From positions 1 through 24,235 of the forward strand of contig JAYSVN010000010.1 of NCBI GenBank assembly GCA_043718505.1: a stretch of 24,235 nucleotides of DNA, given 5' to 3'. Positions 15,624 through 22,128 of this stretch are shown here, in pieces. Made by a program: the position numbers and the translations under genes. How positions within the stretch are numbered: position 1 is the first letter of the stretch; each line of letters opens with the position of its first letter. Source of the DNA: JAGOSA01 sp043718505 (GTDB lineage: Bacteria > Patescibacteriota > Minisyncoccia > Phycocordibacterales > UBA9973). The notes under the pieces are model-generated. The model did not search any database, was not told the origin of the DNA, and worked only from the letters and a program-made list of their open reading frames with translations.

Positions 15624-15636
15624 GTTGAAAAATATA

Positions 15637-16218
15637 TTAATTCAAGCAGGGATCCGGTAAATGACTGAACATTTCATAGCCAGGATTACTAAATAAAAGT
15701 TTATAGGACCATAGATTAGAAGGTCTGGTTAGAAAAAGCTCGGGGAGATTGATGTTGCCAAGCAGCCATAGCCCTTGTCCTATTTCATCTTCAAGTTGAT
15801 CGGGAGACCATTTGACATGTCCGGCGAGAAATCTAAATTGTGACAGATTTAATATCTGCTCTCTGAACATTTGCTTCACAAGTTCATAGTCGCCGCCAAA
15901 GAAAATCCCATTGCCCAAATTAATAGATCCGGGTATTCCAGCATTGTTATGAATGAAGGAAATAACTGTTTCTTCGCTTGGTCCACCATAATACAGTGGT
16001 TCAAAAATATTCATTTCCTCTAATGCATCACGAACGGTCAGCGTACTTTGCATATTGAGGATGAATCCCATTGTTCCGACATCGTAATCATGTTCACAAA
16101 TTAAGATGATTGTCTCTTCATACTCCTTTTCATGCCAGGAGGGCTTAGCAATCAGAATGTCCCCTGCCTTTACCTCTCTTGTTCTTTCTGGTCTGTGATA
16201 TATCTTTTTTGGTGCCAT
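15637..16218 (-). CDS. YqgE/AlgH family protein
   Basis: A 193-aa cytoplasmic protein of the YqgE/AlgH (DUF179) family. The N-terminal motif GDILIAKPSWHEKEYEETIIL, then ICEHDYDVGTMGFILN, YYGGPSEE, FFGGDYE, FLAGHVKWSPDQLEDEI and GLWLLG follow the family pattern in order, at the usual length of about 185 residues. The biochemical role of the family is unsettled; AlgH was named for an effect on alginate genes in Pseudomonas. The gene is monocistronic, between a TTGACA-16-TAGTAT promoter and a strong terminator, and its promoter overlaps the divergent one for the protease gene. AAGGAA occurs 18-23 nt before the ATG, too far for a normal ribosome-binding site. Confidence 0.92.
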   Translation of the reverse strand: MAPKKIYHRPERTREVKAGDILIAKPSWHEKEYEETIILICEHDYDVGTMGFILNMQSTLTVRDALEEMNIFEPLYYGGPSEETVISFIHNNAGIPGSINLGNGIFFGGDYELVKQMFREQILNLSQFRFLAGHVKWSPDQLEDEIGQGLWLLGNINLPELFLTRPSNLWSYKLLFSNPGYEMFSHLPDPCLN

Positions 16219-16245
16219 AGTTTTGAATTTTAAAGATTTCCTTCA

Positions 16246-16273
16246 ATACTACGCCAGCGCCGTATTTTGTCAA
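16246..16273 (-). promoter_or_regulatory. Promoter of the YqgE gene
   Basis: Perfect TTGACA (16268-16273), a 16-nt spacer and TAGTAT (16246-16251) on the minus strand. Its -35 lies just beside the -10 of the divergent protease promoter. Confidence 0.75.
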
Positions 16274-16275
16274 AA

Positions 16276-16284
16276 TGCTATAAT
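16276..16284 (+). promoter_or_regulatory. Extended -10 promoter of the protease gene
   Basis: TG-C-TATAAT on the plus strand, 25 nt before the ATG at 16310, predicting a leader of about 19 nt. No -35 is seen, as expected for an extended -10. Confidence 0.55.
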
Positions 16285-16309
16285 CCGGGAGTATCCGTAA
16301 AGTACATAC

Positions 16310-17206
16310 ATGCCTGACAACATGCCTGAAAAACGTTTTAGTGCTCATCAAATGCTCGCAGTGATAACAGCTCTGCTCTTTGTCGTTACTGGTATTCTTT
16401 TTGTCCGCCAGGAAAAAATTAATGATGAAATTCGTGTCCTGGCTCTGGCAGCAGAGCAAAAGGCAGTAGCTATAAATAGCGAAGCAAATCAAAATATCGG
16501 CTCAGTCAAAGATGAATTAGCTAAATTTAAAATTAAAAGTGCCGAAGACAATGCCGCACTCGAGAAGATTGCCACGAGTCAGAAACCAGTCGTCTTCCCT
16601 CCTACAGTCACTGAAGTCGTCAAAAACTGGAACCCTGTTGTTGCCCAGATTATTTGTGAATTTAGATATACAAATGGCGTACTGTATGCGCGCCAATCGG
16701 GCTCCGGTACGCTTATCGCAGCTCCCGACGGCAAGGTAAACCTCGTCACCAACAAACACGTTGTGTCTGATAATTCAGGCTACGGACCAACTAGTTGTGC
16801 GGTGAAATTCCCTAATACTGCCAGTTCTTACATTGTAAAACTTAATGACATTACTCTTTCTACTAAAGGTTCAGATGTGGCTACTATTGCTATTCCAACA
16901 CTGAGTAAAACATTAACAAATCTGGCTAAAAGCAAGAGAAATTACTGCAGCAAAGTACCTGACACAGGAGATGAAATTGTAATATTGGGTTATCCGAGTA
17001 TTGGCGGAGCCAATGTCACAGCAACAGAAGGTATTATTTCCGGCTACGAAGGTTCATACTATATTACTTCAGCAAAAGTTGAGCACGGCAATTCAGGCGG
17101 TGCTGCTATTAATCAAAATGATAATTGTTATTTAGGTATACCGACATTTGTCCAGGCCGGACAAATTGAATCCCTGGCCAGAATTTTGAAGTGGCAGGCA
17201 TTTTAG
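16310..17206 (+). CDS. Membrane-anchored trypsin-like serine protease
   Basis: A 298-aa protein with a short cytoplasmic start, one membrane helix (about 14-32) and a helical, possibly coiled-coil stalk (about 33-90). A trypsin-like domain follows. The triad is readable: His150 in VTNKHVV, Asp189 in GSDVATI and Ser262 in GNSGGA, with the oxyanion-hole glycine before it. Unlike HtrA it has no PDZ domain and ends soon after the protease fold. Four cysteines lie in the extracytoplasmic part (116, 163, 213, 273), enough for two disulfides. The start may be the ATG at 16310 or 16322. The substrate is unknown; surface proteins or pilins are possible but unproven. Its stop overlaps the stop of the convergent PilM-like gene by four bases. 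Confidence 0.85.
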   Translation: MPDNMPEKRFSAHQMLAVITALLFVVTGILFVRQEKINDEIRVLALAAEQKAVAINSEANQNIGSVKDELAKFKIKSAEDNAALEKIATSQKPVVFPPTVTEVVKNWNPVVAQIICEFRYTNGVLYARQSGSGTLIAAPDGKVNLVTNKHVVSDNSGYGPTSCAVKFPNTASSYIVKLNDITLSTKGSDVATIAIPTLSKTLTNLAKSKRNYCSKVPDTGDEIVILGYPSIGGANVTATEGIISGYEGSYYITSAKVEHGNSGGAAINQNDNCYLGIPTFVQAGQIESLARILKWQAF

Positions 17207-17931
17207 GAACCAGCGGTATCCTGTACTGATTTAACGTCGGGAGATATTCCTTTACCCTTCCCCGCAAGAACTGCATAGAGTACTGCAGCCAAAATAAAGA
17301 CAACAGCAACACTGATGAGGAGAACATATTTTCTCTTTTCGACTTTTGCTACTTTCGGATCAAGCGGAACAATAATGAGCTCACTTTCAACATTGTGGGC
17401 AAATCTAATAGCATTATCACCGTCATCAATTTTATATGAAAGCGCCACCAGTGCTCCTTTTAAGTTGCCCGATGAAAGCTGCAGAAAGTCGAGCGGTAGA
17501 ACTGCTTCGACTTCGCATCTGGCTTTTTTCAATATACCGACAAGCGGCAAAATAACTGTCGTACTCAAAAAAACTATGCGACGAACTTTGGCATCAATAT
17601 CGGTATAGCCGGTAAAGGCCAGTTTATCTTCTGAAATCGGCGCATACGCGGCAAGGTTAAAAAGCTCAAGGCGCAGAAAATTGCGAAGCGGCTTCGGAGC
17701 AACTTCAAGAAAAGCAAAAGATTCGTGCAGAAAAATAGTGCACGAACCTGAAGTAGCAAAAAATGATTTGAGGTGTTCAGCCAAAGCTAATTCATACGCA
17801 GCAGCATCAATAATTTCACCGTATGTAACTACGTTTGGTTTGAACGGAATTGTGACTTTCTCTTCAGTTGCGATATTAATCGCAGTGAGTTCAGTCGGTA
17901 AGACGAAAAGAGCGTAAGTTGGCAATCGCAT
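17203..17931 (-). CDS. Membrane protein with PilM/GspL-like N-terminal region
   Basis: A 242-aa protein without a clear family. Residues 1-195 look like a degenerate actin-like fold of the PilM/GspL type: a start of alternating strands (YALFVLPTELTAINIA), NVVTYGEIID, and later LELFNLAAYAPISEDKLAF followed by IVFLSTTVILPLVGILKKARCEVEAV. The latter two correspond to the PilM pattern in which a helix with iPfpl-type residues precedes a strand and a helix-Gly-x-x-V stretch. One membrane helix follows (about 201-221, YVLLISVAVVFILAAVLYAVL) and about 20 residues outside. No ATP-binding phosphate motifs are visible. It lies next to the pilins and could link them to the inner-membrane assembly platform, as GspL or a PilM-PilN fusion would. 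This is inference from layout and position. Confidence 0.5.
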   Translation of the reverse strand: MRLPTYALFVLPTELTAINIATEEKVTIPFKPNVVTYGEIIDAAAYELALAEHLKSFFATSGSCTIFLHESFAFLEVAPKPLRNFLRLELFNLAAYAPISEDKLAFTGYTDIDAKVRRIVFLSTTVILPLVGILKKARCEVEAVLPLDFLQLSSGNLKGALVALSYKIDDGDNAIRFAHNVESELIIVPLDPKVAKVEKRKYVLLISVAVVFILAAVLYAVLAGKGKGISPDVKSVQDTAGS

Positions 17932-17938
17932 GCCATAT

Positions 17939-17944
17939 ATTATA
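17939..17944 (-). promoter_or_regulatory. -10 element of the PilM-like gene
   Basis: TATAAT on the minus strand, seven nt before the ATG at 17931, predicting an essentially leaderless mRNA. An AGGAGG (17945-17950) lies just upstream of the -10, outside the predicted transcript and too far from the ATG to act as a ribosome-binding site. Confidence 0.5.
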
Positions 17945-17972
17945 CCTCCTATCTTTATTTACGAGAAATATA

Positions 17973-18473
17973 TTAGCGGGCAAGGTTGATAATAGCTCCG
18001 CTTTCTGCCCCACAGGCTTTGACGGTTACGATGCCATAAGTACCGACGTTAAAAACGTAGCCAGTTTTGGTAGCGTCATAGGTAGTGCCGCCAGTAGGAT
18101 CAATTGGCATTGATTTAATGTATTTTGACAAATTACTGGCACCGGTCATAAGATCTGCACAAGCCGTACTAGCTGCAACGGTGCAACCACCTATAGACAC
18201 CGGACTGCATGTAGCGGCATTGCCAGTGCCAAGTTGTTTATCAAGCCCGTTAGCAGTTAGGTTTGTTGGCAAAACACCACCGTTATCATTTATGCTTTGA
18301 TTAATAGCTGCTAAAATAGTACCCACGTCAGAAGCCCGACGAGTATTTCTTGTTTTTTGTAATTGTTTTCCTGGACTAAGTGTTGCAAAGACAACAATAG
18401 CCAGTGCTGCAATGATTGAAATTGTAATGAGGAGTTCGATGATTGTAAAGCCTTTATTGTTTAGTTTTTTCAT
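17973..18473 (-). CDS. Type IV pilin, four-cysteine paralogue 1
   Basis: A 166-aa prepilin. A short basic leader (MKKLNNKG) is followed by the class III cleavage site KG-FTIIELL with Glu5, and the hydrophobic polymerisation helix. The globular part has four cysteines in the same order as its four neighbours: ATC, GGC and STAC, then KAC-GAE near the end. It also keeps the shared SDVGTIL, KSMPIDP and TGYVFNV blocks. It ends in LAR where the others end in SR. It is the shortest of the five and farthest from the minor pilin operon. It has its own extended -10 promoter (18485-18493). Confidence 0.9.
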   Translation of the reverse strand: MKKLNNKGFTIIELLITISIIAALAIVVFATLSPGKQLQKTRNTRRASDVGTILAAINQSINDNGGVLPTNLTANGLDKQLGTGNAATCSPVSIGGCTVAASTACADLMTGASNLSKYIKSMPIDPTGGTTYDATKTGYVFNVGTYGIVTVKACGAESGAIINLAR

Positions 18474-18484
18474 AAAGTGAATAT

Positions 18485-18493
18485 ATTATAGCA
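18485..18493 (-). promoter_or_regulatory. Extended -10 promoter of pilin paralogue 1
   Basis: TG-C-TATAAT on the minus strand, 11 nt before the ATG at 18473, predicting a 5-nt leader. Confidence 0.55.
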
Positions 18494-18510
18494 ACTGCAC
18501 ATTGTTTGTA

Positions 18511-19044
18511 CTATCTAGAAATGACAATGGGTGTAGTCCCTTCAACCCCGCAAGAGCGGACGGTAACAATACCATTTGTCGCAACTTTCACACTATAGCC
18601 ATTATTATTCGCATTAAAAACCATTGTTGATCCAATCTTCCAGCCAAGCGGATCAAATGGTATAGCAGTTATGTATTTTGAAAGATTAATAGTGCCTGTC
18701 ATAAGGTTTGCGCACGTGGTAGCACCAACTTGACAGCCATCATATCCATTTGTATTCCATGGGTAACCTTTATTTATACATGTAGTATTGTTATTGCCGA
18801 TCATCTGTTCAGACATACCATATGACAATGCTGATGGGAGTTGGCCATTATTTTCGTTCATGGCTGCATGTATAGCAATAAGTATACTTTCAACATCAGA
18901 TCTGCGACGATTATCCCGGGCTTCTTTGAGTCGTTTATTCGGGTTAATGCCGAGGTATACCATACTGGCAAGGATAGACATAATCGCAATTGCAACTAAC
19001 AATTCAACTAGTGAGAAGCCTTTTTTACTCTTGTATTTTTCCAT
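18511..19044 (-). CDS. Type IV pilin, four-cysteine paralogue 2
   Basis: A 177-aa prepilin with leader MEKYKSKKG, cleavage site KG-FSLVELL with Glu5, and a hydrophobic helix. The conserved NPNKRLKEARDNRRRSD block follows the helix. The four cysteines lie in TTC, DGC, TTC and RSC-GVE, and the end is VISR. The frame is open 186 nt further upstream into the neighbouring gene, but a prepilin leader must be short, and TACAAT with TG lies 11 nt before the ATG at 19044. That ATG is therefore the start. The loop between the first two cysteines is long and aromatic (NKGYPWNTNGYDG), unlike its paralogues, which suggests surface variation. Confidence 0.9.
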   Translation of the reverse strand: MEKYKSKKGFSLVELLVAIAIMSILASMVYLGINPNKRLKEARDNRRRSDVESILIAIHAAMNENNGQLPSALSYGMSEQMIGNNNTTCINKGYPWNTNGYDGCQVGATTCANLMTGTINLSKYITAIPFDPLGWKIGSTMVFNANNNGYSVKVATNGIVTVRSCGVEGTTPIVISR

Positions 19045-19055
19045 GTTATTACAGT

Positions 19056-19064
19056 ATTGTACCA
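19056..19064 (-). promoter_or_regulatory. Extended -10 promoter of pilin paralogue 2
   Basis: TG-G-TACAAT on the minus strand, 11 nt before the ATG at 19044. Confidence 0.45.
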
Positions 19065-19084
19065 GTTGAAAATTAATTTTGCAT

Positions 19085-19756
19085 TTAACGAGAAATTGAA
19101 TATGGTTTGTAAGCATTAGGCGGATCGCCCCCCGTTTCCATATTACAGTTTCTAATAGTAATAACATCGTTTGCATCAATAGCAATTGTATATCCTGTCC
19201 TCGTAGTATCCCATCGAGATGCAGGGTCAATAGGATTAGATTTTAGGTATCCACTGAGACCATTGGCAGTGAGCGACGTATTAGTTAAAGTAGATGGACC
19301 CATTGTACCGTTAGCCAAATCTATGCATGCTCTACCCGCATCTATTGTACATCCAGAACCAGTTGGCGGTTGAACAGAGCCACACACGCCGATATTGGCA
19401 GTTCCAATTTGGGTTTCAGTCATTGGCGGCTTAAATATTGGACCGACATAATCATTTGTATTCACGTTTTCCTGCGTACTCAAGTTATAGTAAATAATCC
19501 CAGGGTAGCCAGAATTATATGTTAGATTTCCAATTTGCCCAGTGCCGTGGGCACTTTCTAAATTGGCCGCAATAGCTAAACCGATAGCGTCTGCAATTGT
19601 TGTTGCGTCCTTAACGCGACGAGCATTTCTGGCGTCACGTCCGCGTTTATCGGGCTTGAGATATAAAAATGAAGTAATCGCAACCGCCATAATAATACCA
19701 ACAACAACAAGGAGTTCGACAAGACTAAAGGCTTTGCGGTTTGTTGTTCTTTTCAT
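19085..19756 (-). CDS. Type IV pilin, four-cysteine paralogue 3 (Ala at cleavage site)
   Basis: A 223-aa prepilin, the longest of the five. The leader is MKRTTNRKA and the site is KA-FSLVELL, so the residue before the cut is Ala where the four sister pilins have Gly; Glu5 is kept. The post-helix block is DKRGRDARNARRVKD. Extra length lies in an inserted region (about 60-125) rich in Gly, Asn and Tyr before the first cysteine. The four cysteines are in GVC, SGC, RAC and RNC-NME. The end is YSISR. The blocks YLKSNPIDP and TRTGYTIAID match paralogue 5 closely. A TATAAA sits 11 nt upstream of the ATG. Confidence 0.9.
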   Translation of the reverse strand: MKRTTNRKAFSLVELLVVVGIIMAVAITSFLYLKPDKRGRDARNARRVKDATTIADAIGLAIAANLESAHGTGQIGNLTYNSGYPGIIYYNLSTQENVNTNDYVGPIFKPPMTETQIGTANIGVCGSVQPPTGSGCTIDAGRACIDLANGTMGPSTLTNTSLTANGLSGYLKSNPIDPASRWDTTRTGYTIAIDANDVITIRNCNMETGGDPPNAYKPYSISR

Positions 19757-19767
19757 AGTATGCGGAC

Positions 19768-19773
19768 TTTATA
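19768..19773 (-). promoter_or_regulatory. Possible -10 of pilin paralogue 3
   Basis: TATAAA on the minus strand, 11 nt before the ATG at 19756, in the 24-nt gap after paralogue 4. The -35 is not convincing, so read-through from the upstream pilin is also possible. Confidence 0.35.
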
Positions 19774-19780
19774 ACTTATA

Positions 19781-20317
19781 TTACCGAGAAACAGAGAGCG
19801 GTACATAGATATTTGCTGCCGGTGTTTCTTTGAAGCAGTTTTTGATCGTAATAACGCCGCTTGCGCTTGATGAAATAGTATAGCCAGTTCTCCACTGGGT
19901 AGGCCTGGTCGCATCATAGGAAACATTTGAACTCTCACCGCTCGGATCAACTGGATTTGATTTCAAGAAAACAGGAACAGCGGCTGAAACATTGAAACAA
20001 GCTGCGCCGGAACTGCAAGTTGAACCTTCGTTCGTGCCGCCAACACCTGAAGTAATCGTGCAGCTTGAGCCGCCTGTACCTATTTGGACTTCAGTCATAC
20101 TTGTAGTAATTCCTACCGGTAATGTGCCTTTACTGTCGACAATGAAAGCATGGACAGCATTAAGAATTGTTGCGGTGTCAACTGCGCGGCGTGAGTTACG
20201 AGCTTCACGAATACGCCTGCCCGGATTGACAGAGGTAAAGACGACAACAGCAAGTGAGCTAATAATAGCAATAACGACCAGGAGTTCGATGAGGGTAAAA
20301 CCTCTTATTTTTTTCAT
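19781..20317 (-). CDS. Type IV pilin, four-cysteine paralogue 4
   Basis: A 178-aa prepilin with a very short leader (MKKIRG), the site RG-FTLIELL with Glu5, a hydrophobic helix and the block NPGRRIREARNSRRAVD. The four cysteines lie in SSC, STC, AAC and KNC-FKE, and the end is LSVSR. The open frame extends 66 nt further upstream, but a TTGTTG-17-TAGAAT promoter lies in that extension and the leader fits only the ATG at 20317. At DNA level its N-terminal third is nearly identical in patches to paralogue 5, pointing to recent duplication or gene conversion. Confidence 0.92.
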   Translation of the reverse strand: MKKIRGFTLIELLVVIAIISSLAVVVFTSVNPGRRIREARNSRRAVDTATILNAVHAFIVDSKGTLPVGITTSMTEVQIGTGGSSCTITSGVGGTNEGSTCSSGAACFNVSAAVPVFLKSNPVDPSGESSNVSYDATRPTQWRTGYTISSSASGVITIKNCFKETPAANIYVPLSVSR

Positions 20318-20327
20318 ATACGATCTA

Positions 20328-20356
20328 ATTCTAATGTATATGCATGGCTGCAACAA
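20328..20356 (-). promoter_or_regulatory. Promoter of pilin paralogue 4
   Basis: TTGTTG (20351-20356), a 17-nt spacer and TAGAAT (20328-20333) on the minus strand, 10 nt before the ATG at 20317. Confidence 0.6.
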
Positions 20357-20381
20357 CCGTAATTTGTTAATAAGCACGTAC

Positions 20382-20418
20382 AAAAATAGCCGAAAGGGGT
20401 AACCTTCCGACTATTTTT
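20382..20418 (-). terminator. Rho-independent terminator after pilin paralogue 5
   Basis: Outer stem AAAAATAG (20382-20389) with CTATTTTT (20411-20418), and an inner stem with two mismatches closing a 5-nt loop at 20398-20402. It lies 17 nt after the stop of paralogue 5 and gives a T tract on the minus strand. Confidence 0.82.
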
Positions 20419-20435
20419 GATAAAACCTACCTTAT

Positions 20436-21023
20436 TTAGCGAGAGACAGAGAATTGGGTCATTGTATTTGCAGTTGCAGTTTCTGTGTTGCAGTTCTTGA
20501 TCGTAATGATACCGCTTCCGTCAGTAGTGATTGTATAGCCTGTTCTAGTAGCATTCCACAATGTCGTATTAGGGTCAATAGGATTTGATGACATGTATGC
20601 ACTAATACCAACGCCAGTAGCAACGGGGCCGACAATAGCACCAGCAAGGTCAATACAGGCGCGAGATGCAGTGAATGCACAGCCATGGCCGGTTAGAGTA
20701 GCAGTATTGGCGAGAGCAGCCGTTCCTGCACATGTACCGCTAATACCTGTTGTACCAGTACCAATTTGAGTTTCAGCCAAGACACCACCAACCAAGTTGG
20801 CAGAAATAATACCTGGATTTACACCTCCGAGATCAACGATAGCTGTGTGGAGAGAATCCAAGATTGTTGTCGCATCTACAGTGCGGCGTGAGTTACGAGC
20901 TTCACGCAGACGCTTACCAGGGTTAATGGCTGCGAACACAACAACCGCAAGAGCGGCAATAATAGCAATAACGACTAAGAGTTCGATGAGGGTAAAACCT
21001 TTTTTGTTAAACAATTTTTTCAT
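20436..21023 (-). CDS. Type IV pilin, four-cysteine paralogue 5 (candidate major pilin)
   Basis: A 195-aa prepilin with leader MKKLFNKKG, site KG-FTLIELL with Glu5, a classical hydrophobic helix (LLVVIAIIAALAVVVFAA) and the block NPGKRLREARNSRRTVD. The four cysteines are in GTC, HGC, RAC and KNC-NTE; the end is FSVSR. The body is rich in Ala, Thr, Gly and Ile. It is the only one of the five flanked by both a near-consensus promoter with a long leader (21089-21117) and a terminator (20382-20418), so it is transcribed alone. That isolation suggests it is the main pilus subunit, with the others as alternative or lower-level subunits. Expression data are lacking. Confidence 0.93.
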   Translation of the reverse strand: MKKLFNKKGFTLIELLVVIAIIAALAVVVFAAINPGKRLREARNSRRTVDATTILDSLHTAIVDLGGVNPGIISANLVGGVLAETQIGTGTTGISGTCAGTAALANTATLTGHGCAFTASRACIDLAGAIVGPVATGVGISAYMSSNPIDPNTTLWNATRTGYTITTDGSGIITIKNCNTETATANTMTQFSVSR

Positions 21024-21088
21024 AATGAAAACAATACTATGTCTTTTAATTATTAATAATATTCGAACAAGACACGCTTACTCACTCT

Positions 21089-21117
21089 ATTGTAAATTGG
21101 GGGGTACCGTAGTGCAA
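21089..21117 (-). promoter_or_regulatory. Strong promoter of pilin paralogue 5
   Basis: TTGCAC (21112-21117), a 17-nt spacer and TACAAT (21089-21094) on the minus strand. The predicted start near 21082 gives a leader of about 59 nt, much longer than for most genes here. The spacer contains the palindrome GGTACC followed by a C run. Confidence 0.68.
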
Positions 21118-21139
21118 GGCGAAACTGTTCATAACTCCC

Positions 21140-21565
21140 CTAATGAAGGATCCAGTTTAAAATGTAAATTTCAGTACCTCTTATAAAGACGCCTTCAACC
21201 AAGCGCTGGACATAGCCTGTTGAAGGACTTATTACTATGAATGACCAATAATTATTGAGTTGAGTCCCATTAGGAGCCCTAGTGACTGTCGCCAGACATG
21301 TGCCCTCTGGGAGTATAACCGGCATATTCGTACCCTGGTATAAATCACCATTTGGCTGTGATACTTGATAGAGTATTTCATTGGCGCAACTTTCAACTAG
21401 ACCAGCAGAATCTTCGCCGACTAACTGACTTCGTGAAGCTTGTCCTTCGCCGATTGAAAGTTCAGTAAATGTAGTAGCAAGCACTATTGAAACAAATGAG
21501 AGTATTAAAATAGTAATGAGCGCTACATAACCATCATTATTTCTTTCTTGCTTACAGGACTTCAT
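21140..21565 (-). CDS. PilX/GspK-like minor prepilin
   Basis: A 141-aa prepilin-like protein. The leader MKSCKQERNNDG is followed by YVALITILILSFVSIVLATTF, a pilin-type helix in which the usual Glu5 is replaced by a neutral residue. Lack of Glu5 is the known trait of the tip subunits GspK/PilX. The soluble part has two cysteines (SCANEI and GTCLAT), enough for one disulfide. It is last in the four-gene minor pilin operon. Its ATG lies one nt after the stop of the PilW-like gene, so translation is probably coupled. Assignment to PilX rests on helix features and gene order. Confidence 0.75.
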   Translation of the reverse strand: MKSCKQERNNDGYVALITILILSFVSIVLATTFTELSIGEGQASRSQLVGEDSAGLVESCANEILYQVSQPNGDLYQGTNMPVILPEGTCLATVTRAPNGTQLNNYWSFIVISPSTGYVQRLVEGVFIRGTEIYILNWILH

Positions 21566-21566
21566 A

Positions 21567-22127
21567 TTAATTAGTTATGTTATTTCTGGTAAGAGCACTG
21601 CTGTTAACAGTCATGGTATGTATAAGATTGGACTTGGCGCTACCGGCATTTACGACCATGGTAATTTTAAACCCAACATTATACGATTTGTATGTTGCAT
21701 AATCAAAATTATTATAGAAAATCAAACTTGTAACCGTAACATCAGGACCTGTTAGGTTATATGTGAAGCCTTCGTATGTCTCTTGTAAAATACCGTTCGA
21801 AACACTAAAAGTAACTAGATTGTTCGGGTTGAGTGACCCATAATAATCTGATCTCATTAGAGAATAGACATTGGACGTTGTAGCCAAATCTACATAAGAT
21901 ACAGACGCGCCTACACCTGCAATACTTGCCCGTCTGATATCATGCTTAATTCTTTCGGTGACAAATCGCATTTGGGAGTAGAGGTCAGCCTGGGCAAAGT
22001 GCTTGGCGCGGAGAGAGCTCATATTCAGAAGAAATGGGATAGTGGCACCGACTAGCATCATCAAAACTGCTACATAGATCAGTAGTTCAACAAGTGTAAA
22101 CCCTTTTTGATACATTTGCTCTTTCAT
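21567..22127 (-). CDS. PilW/GspJ-like minor prepilin
   Basis: A 186-aa prepilin with leader MKEQMYQKG, site KG-FTLVELL with Glu5 and a helix IYVAVLMMLVGATIPFLL. The segment RFVTERIKHDIRRAS after the helix is typical of GspJ/PilW proteins. The remainder is beta-rich without cysteines. The frame opens at an ATG at 22145 inside the preceding gene, but the ATG at 22127 lies one nt after that gene's stop. The same one-nt spacing is found at the other two junctions of this operon, and it gives a normal leader, so it is preferred. It is the third gene of the minor pilin operon. Confidence 0.85.
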   Translation of the reverse strand: MKEQMYQKGFTLVELLIYVAVLMMLVGATIPFLLNMSSLRAKHFAQADLYSQMRFVTERIKHDIRRASIAGVGASVSYVDLATTSNVYSLMRSDYYGSLNPNNLVTFSVSNGILQETYEGFTYNLTGPDVTVTSLIFYNNFDYATYKSYNVGFKITMVVNAGSAKSNLIHTMTVNSSALTRNNITN

Positions 22128-22128
22128 G

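Noticed and set aside
17945..17950. AGGAGG as a Shine-Dalgarno sequence for the PilM-like gene
   Set aside because: It lies upstream of the -10 element and 13 nt from the ATG. The out-of-frame ATG it would suit opens a short unrelated frame.
19045..19230. N-terminal extension of pilin paralogue 2
   Set aside because: It overlaps the end of paralogue 3 and would bury the prepilin leader 60 residues inside the protein.
21082..21125. Possible c-di-GMP (GEMM) riboswitch before pilin paralogue 5
   Set aside because: A few short words resemble the motif, but the conserved GNRA loop and paired stems are missing, and the segment is explained as promoter spacer and flanking sequence.
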